DNA of 64,000 nucleotides. It comes from DASRJG01 sp964647625 (GTDB lineage: Bacteria > Acidobacteriota > Polarisedimenticolia > Polarisedimenticolales > DASRJG01). The DNA is taken from positions 1-64,000 of the forward strand of contig CAZYHZ010000009.1 in assembly GCA_964647625.1 (NCBI GenBank). The letters run 5' to 3'. Position numbers and translations under genes: made by a program. Each line of letters begins with the position of its first letter. Position 1 is the first letter of the stretch. Shown here one piece after another: positions 57,031 through 64,000 of this stretch. Under the pieces are notes generated by a model that saw only the letters and a program-made list of their open reading frames with translations, was not told the origin of the DNA and did no database searches.

Positions 57031-58172
57031 TCGCCGTGCTCATTCACAGCCGCGCGAACCGCCTCCCCGAAGCGCGAACTGAAGCCTGTAAGGCCTCCCC
57101 AGGCCGCCTCGTTCTCGTCGTCCGATCCTGGGTCTAGGTTTGAGATGTTTTTCGACCGAACTCTTCCGTCGCTGTCAAACTTGAGCAGGTGAACGCTGTA
57201 GCTCTTGTGAAGCGCGGCTTCGGCTACCTTTTTCATCGACTGTGTTTGTGTTACGTCGAATCCCTGACACACAAGTTGCCACCGCGCGTTATGTTCCTTG
57301 AGTCGTCGCAGCATCCAGATCGCCGTAAGCACATGTGCCGAGTGCGTAGAGAGGACCACGCGATAACCGCGCCATAGCAGATCCAGCACGAGCAGGAGGA
57401 AAACAGTGAGCGCTTGTGGGTGCAGCCCCATTTCCGGCTCTTCGACGATCACCCACTCGATCTCTGGCTGCTTGCGCTTCTTGGTTCTCGGTAGCAGGTG
57501 GTAAAGGCCGAGCAACAGGGGTGTAAACTCGCGCTGCCCAGTGGCCCAGGTCATGAACGGAAGTCCGGCTTTGTCGTGCGTCAGCTTGAGTCGTTTGGCA
57601 TGTTGTGGATCCAGTTCGAGCGCAATCGATCCCCCATGGAAAACAGCCGAGTCGATCAGCTTTCGGTACTCCTGCTTGAGGAGGCGAGGGACGGGGAAGA
57701 GCTGATCGCCCCCACGGGCACTGAAGCGGTCGAAGAGGTTTTGGCTGAAGATGCGAGCGACGACGGGCGTGTCCGACGTTAGTTTCTGAAACGGGGCCGC
57801 CCAGCCATCACTAATGAGCATCGAGCGGTGAGCCGGGATGAAGAAGGCTCGCTCCTTGCCGTTCCCGAGGCGGCTGATGCTCTTGGGTTCGATTTTCGCC
57901 CCATCAAGGAGGATCTCAGAGTCGCTTCGCCATGCAGTCCCCATGCCGACGCCGAAGATGAGGTCGATGAGGACTCCGGGTTCGGCGCGCTGGCCGGCTT
58001 CTCGTAGGGCCGAGACGATCTGTTTCCCGTCCATTGCGGTCTTCAGCCACTGAAGGGCGAGGCTCTTTCCGGTGCCTTGCGCACCCACAATGACAGTCAG
58101 GTCTCCGAACTCGAGCTCGGCATCCCCGATCTGCCCGAAGTTGCGAATCGAGAGCTTCGTGTTCCTCGTCAT
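57027..58172 (-). CDS. AAA ATPase (ABC-like, OLD/AAA_21 type) of a putative defence module
   Basis: 381 residues from ATG 58172, with GGAGG upstream. Walker A VGAQGTGKS (30-37), a long insert, signature-like WATGQREFTPLLLG (about 209-222), Walker B EWVIVEEPEMGLHPQAL (about 239-254) and the switch STHSAH (275-280). These match Rad50-like AAA ATPases found in AbiL, PARIS and Gabija-like systems. The small downstream gene overlaps its stop. Coding here is distinctly less GC-rich than in genes to the left of 56000. Confidence 0.88.
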   Translation of the reverse strand: MTRNTKLSIRNFGQIGDAELEFGDLTVIVGAQGTGKSLALQWLKTAMDGKQIVSALREAGQRAEPGVLIDLIFGVGMGTAWRSDSEILLDGAKIEPKSISRLGNGKERAFFIPAHRSMLISDGWAAPFQKLTSDTPVVARIFSQNLFDRFSARGGDQLFPVPRLLKQEYRKLIDSAVFHGGSIALELDPQHAKRLKLTHDKAGLPFMTWATGQREFTPLLLGLYHLLPRTKKRKQPEIEWVIVEEPEMGLHPQALTVFLLLVLDLLWRGYRVVLSTHSAHVLTAIWMLRRLKEHNARWQLVCQGFDVTQTQSMKKVAEAALHKSYSVHLLKFDSDGRVRSKNISNLDPGSDDENEAAWGGLTGFSSRFGEAVRAAVNEHGE

Positions 58173-58538
58173 ACCGCACCTCCACGGATCACATCGAGGT
58201 GGTTTCGCAAGAGCGCTTGGATTGGTCTTGTGCCGTCTCAGCCGTGCCCCACGGGCCGATCCGGTGAGCTTCCGAATTGCGAAGTATACCCCCCAATGTC
58301 CATTGGGCGAGAACACACTCCTGGCGCAAGTGAGCCAAGACAATACCTGACACCGCCGACGGCCGGAACGAGGAAGTCGATGCCGCGAATTGATGGAGTG
58401 AAGGATCCTTGGGGTGCGTCCCCGAGTCTTTGTCGAGCGTGGCTCGTGACACCCGCGTGGTCATCGTGACATTCCGCGTCGCGTGGCGAGCGCGGATCCG
58501 CGCCTCCCGCACAGCAACGGTAGGCTTGGATATGTAAA
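58173..58538. other. Divergent intergenic region with a palindrome
   Basis: 366 bases between the ATPase and STAND genes. It holds the 16-bp inverted repeat CCCAATG-TC-CATTGGG (58292-58307), a possible operator, and a TAAAAT -10-like box at 58535-58540. No gene and no clear -35 were seen. Confidence 0.45.
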
Positions 58539-61500
58539 ATGAGCGAATGGGATCTGGTTTCGCCGATCTCGCGCCGCCGCTCCGGTTCGCAGCCAATGAG
58601 GGCTACTGAGATTTCTGCGGCCGCGCCCAAATTCCCCGACGCTTCGCACGCGCTGCATGGGTTTCGCTACCAGCTGCTGCAAACGCTCGGCGCGTGGCTG
58701 AACCTGCGGCCGAACGAGGAGCTTTGGATCGAAGTGTCCGAGGATTACGCGGTTTGCTCAGCGCACCAGTACAACGCTGTGCAGGTCAAGGGCTCACGCG
58801 CCGCGTCGGGGCCAACGCCGTACAGCTTGCAATCGAGTGATGTGCGTGCTGCGCTGCGCCGTTTCTGGACGCGGGCGGAATCTTCATCGCGAGAGCGCCT
58901 TACGTTTCTGGCCAATGGCGGCGTGGCGGTCGAACGGGACCATCCTTTTCCTAGGGGCGGCGGTGGGCTCGACTACTGGACGGCTGCGGCGCGCGGCGCG
59001 GACACCGCGCCGTTGCGCGCGGCGTTGTTGGCGTTGTTCGATGGCGAACCTCTCGGCGTCTGGCTCGCGCAGCAGCCGAGCGATGACGAATTGCGCGCAC
59101 GGCTCCTGAGGCGCGTGACCTGGGCGCTTTGCGCTGCGAGCACCGACGATCTTTCCGCGCAGCTGCTCGACCAGATCGGCGCCGTCTACATCGAGCGCGG
59201 TTTGCCGGTGACGGCGGCGTCGGCCGGTTGGCATGCGCTGTGTGACCAGGTCTTTGAGGTGGCATGTCGGTCTGATCCCGCGACGCGACGCTTGACCTCG
59301 GTGGATTTGCACCGCGCAATCGAAGACACCCTCGCCGCGCTCAACATCGCAAAGAGGATGGGCGCTGCCGCGGGTGATGCCGCGGCCTATGTCCAGAGCG
59401 TCCTTGTGGGCGAACTCGCCGAAGTGCTGCCCGCGACAACCGCGCGCGCCCAGACGATCGCCGCCATCCAATCAACCGTTGGCGCTGAACCGTTAGTGTG
59501 GCTGCATGGCGGCCACGGCGTCGGAAAGTCAACGTTGGCGCACCTTCTGGCACGACGCTACGGCGGTCGCTGGTTGACCTTGGATCTGCGGCTTGCTCAG
59601 GCCGATCGCGGCGGCGCGCTTGCCGCCTGGCGCGAGCTGATGCGCGCCATCACTTCCAAGGGAATGCCGGACGGTATCGTGCTCGATGATTTCGCCGCCG
59701 CCGCCGTTGTTGCGTTGGGCGGCCGTCTGGCCGCACTGACTCAACAAATGGCGAGCAGGGGCGGGCGCGTAGTCGTCACGTCTCCACAACCGGCTTCACC
59801 AGCGCGGTTGGCGGCGCTTGGCGCGACACCGAACGCAAACGTTTCAGCGCCGTACTTCACCGACACCGACATCCAAGATCTGATCAGTCGTACACCGTCA
59901 CCGGAGTCCGCGCAAATCGAGGCCTGGCGCTTGTTCATCCGCATGGCCACGGGCGGCGGTCACCCGCTGCTGGTGGCGACGAAGGTCGCCAGCCTGCGCG
60001 CTCGCGGTTGGCCCGCGAGCGGACTGGCCGAAGACATCGGCAAGACCAGTGAGGCCATCCAGATCACGCGTGACGAAGCGCGTCGGGCGCTGCTCCGCGA
60101 ACTCGCCGCGCTCGACCAAGCGCTCTCGCTCGATGTTGGTGCCCTCCTCCGCCGCATCGGCGTGGTGTTCGATCGCGTCGATACGGGCCTTGTATCGGTT
60201 CTCGCAAAACTGCCGCCTGCCATAGCCAGGGCGTCGGACGCGCTTGCCGTGCTGCGCGGCAGTTGGCTCGAAGCGTTGCCCGACGGCGACTTGCGCCTGT
60301 CGCCCGTCATCTCCGACATCAGTACCGACGTGGCGGCGGAAGATATCCAACGCTGGTGCCGCGCCGCCGCGGAATACTGGTTGCGTAAGCGGGTGCTCAA
60401 CGAACGAACCCTGCCGCTCTGTTTCTGGAACGCCTTTATCGGTCATCACGACTGGGTGCTGATGAAGCTGTGCGAGACGCTGCAGAGCCTCGATCACGAG
60501 ATCCTGCGTGGAGCGGTCGCTCTTCTTTCGCCGATGACCGCGTTGCGGACAGACGTGTCGCTCTACGAGCACAACCCCATTGTCGGCGTCAATTTGCGAC
60601 TGCTCCAGTTCCAGGTGGCGGCAGCGGTCGAATCCGACGGCTCGGGCGCCGACATCGCCAAGCGTCTGCTGGTGGAGCTGAGTCAGATCGAAGATCGCGA
60701 CGTTTACGCGCTGATGACGGCCGTTTCCGCTTCCAAGGTGCTGATGACGCAGACCGTCCACCTCGCGCCAGAGGACATTGTCGAATGTGCGTTGCGGCTA
60801 CGCCAGGTCACGCCGCGCGTACAGGAATTGGGCGGCCCAACGCTGAAGCTCCCCCACTGTGACATCGCGCGACAGTTCGGGGAAGACGTGGACCCTTCGG
60901 ACTTTCTATTCGCCAGTTCCCTCTCCAAAAGTCAGGATTCGGCGGGCTTCCTGCGTACGATTGAAGCGCTCGACGCGATCGGGGCGGATGAGCGTCGCCG
61001 TTTCCTCGCCGCCTCCGGCGCGATCTTTGATGGGCTCTCGCTTTTCGTGAACTCCGGATGGTCCTGTGACCAGCTCGAGGATCGCGAGATGGTGGCCGCG
61101 CTCCGATGTTATGAGTGCGCTGCCACGATCGCGGAGCGGTGGGAAGTGGTGGACCTGAATGTCGAACTGGCGGTAGCACAATCCGTGATCCTGGACGAAG
61201 CTCTCAAAGACATGGATCGCGCGCTCGCTATCGTGGAAGCCGCCGTCGCTCGTTTTGGCCCGCTGCCCGCCCTGGTCAGGCAGAAGGCGAAGGTCCTCGG
61301 CCACAACGACCGCGACGCGGAGGCCGCCGATTTGATGATGAGCATCGAGGACACGGTCGGCGGCAACTCCAAGCTCGAACGCGGTCTTTCATTGCGCGAT
61401 GGTGGCACGTCGGCCGCGCGGAGCGGGCGCTTTGACATCGCGGCGCGCCTGTTCGCCAAGGCCATTCAAGCCATCGACGAAAGTGGTGGACACGCGGCGC

Positions 61501-62648
61501 TCGCTGCGGGCTTGCGCGTCGATCTTGCGATGGCACTCTGGGATTCAAAAGATCGCGCAGCGGCGCTGCTCAGACTCGCCGACGCCCTCGATATTGTCGG
61601 CACGCTTGATGCTTCCGCATCCCGTCAACACGAGCGCGCGCACCAGTTCGCGCGCGCTGCGTGCGGACTGTTCTTGAGTGACGTGGGTTCTTTTCCGCTC
61701 AACTCCCGGCCAAACATCGCCTATGGCGGCGCCTCGGTTCTGTCGCTCTCGCGTGAGGAACTCGTCAACGTTGAACTGAAGCCGCTCGCGGACAATTGGC
61801 GCATCCTGGCGCTGGTCGAAGCCGAGTGCGATCTCGATGTCGGCATCGATGCGCGTTCGCGCGCCGCGCAGACAGGGCCGGCGCTTGCGTCCATCGAATC
61901 GATGATCGCGTTCGCGCGATACGGCGGCGGACTTATGAGCGATGACCTGGAGGCCGCGCTTGGCCTGGGCATTCCAGCGACGTCGGCTGCGCGAATGCGC
62001 CGCTTGGCTATCGACAAAAACGATGAGCCTGTCCGCGTCGACTTCGACAACGTGACGGCGACGCCGCTGGCCGACTTACTCGCCGATCCGGTGTGGCGCG
62101 ACGCAGTGATGCGGCTTCCGGTTGACATTCTTGTCGCCCGTCGCTTGCAGGGGAAATGGTCGCCGGATCTGCCCGATCGCTTGCGCGCGGCCTGCGGAAA
62201 AGTGTTCGGCAATGAAGCGGGGATGGACGCCGTGCTAAAGGCGGCCACGGGGCGCTATGCCATCGGACCAACCGAGCCCCTCAATCATTCGATAGCGGCG
62301 GCCGCCTCGCGCACCGACGAGGAACTCGCGATCGATCCATCGATCCGATTCAACCGCGACATGCTGTTCGTGGGCCATTTGTCTCAAAGCATAGCGCGGC
62401 ATGCGCTTGAAACGCTGATCGTGCCGGTGCTGCAGCGCGGATGGGCGGACGTGCTCGCCAACCAACGGTTCCGCTTGCGCGCGCCGACGCGTTGCTGTCC
62501 CGTCATCGAAGACGCTATTGCTGCCGTGCCGAAACATGGGCTGCCGGCTGCGGCGCGGCTGGTTCTAGCGGCGGCAACGGCGGTTGGAGAAAGCCTGCCC
62601 GAGAGTTGGGAAACAATGCTCGTTGCCCTCGCGCGGGGATCAATCTGA
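58539..62648 (+). CDS. STAND NTPase with N-terminal nuclease-like domain (Avs-like)
   Basis: 1369 residues. N-terminal ~230 residues look like a Cap4/Mrr-type nuclease (GFRYQLLQTL, LWIEVSEDYAV with E65/D69, and VQVKGSR with Q82-K84). STAND NTPase follows: Walker A LHGGHGVGKST (322-332) and Walker B DGIVLDDF (378-385). The remaining ~900 residues are helical, TPR-like sensor sequence (for example ALDIVGTLDASAS). This is the architecture of antiviral Avs proteins, which recognise phage proteins and trigger a nuclease. An internal ATG at 58596 is an alternative start, suggested by the TAAAAT box overlapping the first ATG. No ribosome site is clear for either. Confidence 0.82.
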   Translation: MSEWDLVSPISRRRSGSQPMRATEISAAAPKFPDASHALHGFRYQLLQTLGAWLNLRPNEELWIEVSEDYAVCSAHQYNAVQVKGSRAASGPTPYSLQSSDVRAALRRFWTRAESSSRERLTFLANGGVAVERDHPFPRGGGGLDYWTAAARGADTAPLRAALLALFDGEPLGVWLAQQPSDDELRARLLRRVTWALCAASTDDLSAQLLDQIGAVYIERGLPVTAASAGWHALCDQVFEVACRSDPATRRLTSVDLHRAIEDTLAALNIAKRMGAAAGDAAAYVQSVLVGELAEVLPATTARAQTIAAIQSTVGAEPLVWLHGGHGVGKSTLAHLLARRYGGRWLTLDLRLAQADRGGALAAWRELMRAITSKGMPDGIVLDDFAAAAVVALGGRLAALTQQMASRGGRVVVTSPQPASPARLAALGATPNANVSAPYFTDTDIQDLISRTPSPESAQIEAWRLFIRMATGGGHPLLVATKVASLRARGWPASGLAEDIGKTSEAIQITRDEARRALLRELAALDQALSLDVGALLRRIGVVFDRVDTGLVSVLAKLPPAIARASDALAVLRGSWLEALPDGDLRLSPVISDISTDVAAEDIQRWCRAAAEYWLRKRVLNERTLPLCFWNAFIGHHDWVLMKLCETLQSLDHEILRGAVALLSPMTALRTDVSLYEHNPIVGVNLRLLQFQVAAAVESDGSGADIAKRLLVELSQIEDRDVYALMTAVSASKVLMTQTVHLAPEDIVECALRLRQVTPRVQELGGPTLKLPHCDIARQFGEDVDPSDFLFASSLSKSQDSAGFLRTIEALDAIGADERRRFLAASGAIFDGLSLFVNSGWSCDQLEDREMVAALRCYECAATIAERWEVVDLNVELAVAQSVILDEALKDMDRALAIVEAAVARFGPLPALVRQKAKVLGHNDRDAEAADLMMSIEDTVGGNSKLERGLSLRDGGTSAARSGRFDIAARLFAKAIQAIDESGGHAALAAGLRVDLAMALWDSKDRAAALLRLADALDIVGTLDASASRQHERAHQFARAACGLFLSDVGSFPLNSRPNIAYGGASVLSLSREELVNVELKPLADNWRILALVEAECDLDVGIDARSRAAQTGPALASIESMIAFARYGGGLMSDDLEAALGLGIPATSAARMRRLAIDKNDEPVRVDFDNVTATPLADLLADPVWRDAVMRLPVDILVARRLQGKWSPDLPDRLRAACGKVFGNEAGMDAVLKAATGRYAIGPTEPLNHSIAAAASRTDEELAIDPSIRFNRDMLFVGHLSQSIARHALETLIVPVLQRGWADVLANQRFRLRAPTRCCPVIEDAIAAVPKHGLPAAARLVLAAATAVGESLPESWETMLVALARGSI

Positions 62649-62861
62649 AGTTGCCGTGCGGCACGATTGAAACGAGCGAATCATCGTCACGATCGCACGC
62701 TGGGTGGGTTCCGGTCGGCTCAGCCGCACCTCGGAATCACGTGCGCCGTCGGGATACACGAGCCTCAGGGAGCGAGGCCTGATGGGAAGGTTGCCGCCAT
62801 GGAACGCCATGGCGAGCACGCGCTAATATGCTCGGCTCTCGCCCGGCAAGGAGCCGGTCAT
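62649..62861. other. Intergenic region before the PIN gene
   Basis: 213 bases with no ORF I support; a TAATAT -10-like box (62824-62829) lies about 33 bases before the PIN start. Nothing else stands out. Confidence 0.4.
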
Positions 62862-64000
62862 ATGGCAGATTGCTTCGCGTTTCTCGACACGAACACTCTT
62901 CTCCACTACCGTCGATTCTCGGAAGTCGACTGGCCTTCCGAGCTCTCCAGCCCGACGGTTACCATCATCATCTTGCCCACCGTCATTGACGAGCTCGACG
63001 CGCTCAAATCGGAGCACCAGCTTAAGCACATCCGCACGCGTGCGAAGAGCCTATGTCAGCATGTCTTGGAACTGACCGTTGACGGAGACCCGGTGGCGCT
63101 CAAGTCGAATGTGCGCCTGCAACTGACACCTGATTCGGCCTCCCCGACAAACCAAGAAGTCGAATCAGGTGGTGATGACCGCATTCTGTCGGACGTCCAG
63201 GAGCACGCCCGCGCGCATCCGGGCGCTCGGCACGTCCTCGTCACTGCCGACACAGGGCTCACTCTACGAGCCCGACGACGCGCCCTGGAGGTCGTTTCAC
63301 TTCGCGATGCCCTTCTTCTTCCGGACGAGAGGGACCTACTCGAACGACAAGTACAAACTCTTCGCGCGCAGCTCGCTGACCTCGAAAATAATCTCCCGAA
63401 CCTCCATCTGGTCGTCGGGAACAACTCGGACCGGTTCAATTGTGAATTGGACCCCGACCTCGAACCTACGGCCGGTCTCATCGCGCAGCGAATGGCTGAA
63501 GTGCGGGCGAAGTACCCCAAGCTTAAGTCGAGCACCGAATTCGATGGGATAGCGCTCGACTCGCCGTTCGCCAAGGCGATTGCTGCATTGCAGGCGAATC
63601 CATTACACACCGTGCTACCGAAGGACGTCGATCAGTACAACACCGGTTTGGACTCGTTTTACGTCGATTACGAACGATACTTGCCTGCTCTAATCGAACA
63701 TGAAAACAATGTGCGCCGGACGGCGCGATTGGAATTAACGCTGCGCAACGACGGCGGGGCTCCGGCCGAAGACGTCGACATCATGCTGCACCTCCCTGAT
63801 GGTTTCGAGGTCTTCGATGCCGAGGAGCGGCCCGAGCCACCCCCGGCTCCGAAGCCGCCGATTCGCCCGAACTCCTTGGCCGAACGCTTCGGTGCTGCGG
63901 GGGGGATAGGACTTCGTATCCCTTCGCTAACACACCTAGGTCCACCCCCAAACGTATCCGTTCCCACAATCAAGAAGACCAACAGTTACCGAGTTGATTT
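62862..64000 (+). CDS. PIN-domain protein with C-terminal beta-sandwich, cut by window edge
   Basis: 379 codons and still open at the right edge. PIN nuclease domain in the first ~150 residues: D9 in FLDTNTLLHY, D46 in VIDELDALK, D105/D106 in GGDDRILSDV and D130 in VTADTGLTLRAR, the four acidic positions. A coiled linker (RDLLERQVQTLRAQLADLEN) and a tail follow, containing LELTLRNDGGAPAEDVDIML, as in CARDB/DUF11-like Ig folds, then Pro-rich sequence. Likely an RNase; a PIN-Ig architecture is unusual. Codon use fits the island rather than the core. Confidence 0.8.
   Translation, partial: MADCFAFLDTNTLLHYRRFSEVDWPSELSSPTVTIIILPTVIDELDALKSEHQLKHIRTRAKSLCQHVLELTVDGDPVALKSNVRLQLTPDSASPTNQEVESGGDDRILSDVQEHARAHPGARHVLVTADTGLTLRARRRALEVVSLRDALLLPDERDLLERQVQTLRAQLADLENNLPNLHLVVGNNSDRFNCELDPDLEPTAGLIAQRMAEVRAKYPKLKSSTEFDGIALDSPFAKAIAALQANPLHTVLPKDVDQYNTGLDSFYVDYERYLPALIEHENNVRRTARLELTLRNDGGAPAEDVDIMLHLPDGFEVFDAEERPEPPPAPKPPIRPNSLAERFGAAGGIGLRIPSLTHLGPPPNVSVPTIKKTNSYRVD

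Noticed and set aside
58238..58630. Minus-strand open frames upstream of the ATPase
   Set aside because: No start signal, no domain, and they run through the divergent intergenic region and antisense to the STAND gene.
56309..64000. Integrase or transposase for the island
   Set aside because: None is encoded in the window; it may lie beyond the right edge.

Overview
The window is high-GC, densely coded bacterial chromosome, very probably Acidobacteriota. The best taxonomic clue is a secreted protein (51639-53732) resembling the VWFA-related domain typical of that phylum. A TonB receptor, lipobox proteins and an NtrY/NtrX-like pair support a diderm. This placement is inference from gene content, not a search.

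Layout. 1-8960: metabolism and envelope genes (transhydrogenase alpha, cut by the left edge; TIGR01777-type epimerase; M16 peptidase pair; HemN; urocanate hydratase; Cu/Zn SOD). 8967-14251: TPR lipoprotein, sigma-54 response regulator, sensor kinase, two-PDZ protein. 14332-22958: aminotransferase plus transketolase-like operon, M23 peptidase, thioredoxin, then an operon of a SgaA/AGXT-type aminotransferase, a SerA-like dehydrogenase and topoisomerase VI subunit A without its B partner. 23605-28082: a leftward thiamine operon (TPP riboswitch, TonB receptor, SSS symporter, YqgE), followed by tRNA-Cys. 28282-44974: ordinary housekeeping (glycogen phosphorylase, exonuclease, EF-P, TrmK, arginine decarboxylase and permease, site-2 protease, acyltransferase, FHA-GAF-PP2C phosphatase). 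45100-55423: HD-GYP regulator, a leftward operon (YyaL, metallopeptidase, ATP-grasp, TerC), VWFA and SDR genes, AIM24-like protein.

56037 to the right edge looks like an acquired defence island. It begins near a tRNA/tmRNA 3'-end-like sequence (56281-56308), is partly A/T-richer, and carries an AAA ATPase with a small putative nuclease partner, a large STAND NTPase with an N-terminal nuclease-like domain (Avs-like), and a PIN-domain protein cut by the edge.

A second theme is small mobile repeats. Three unrelated families (the GGGGACWGTCCCC palindromes, GACTCTY heptad arrays, and a GTCGAC palindrome) sit at gene 3' ends, and in most cases they touch or supply the stop codon. One pair of the first family bounds a 646-bp element carrying a lipoprotein gene, and another bounds a 214-bp MITE-like element.
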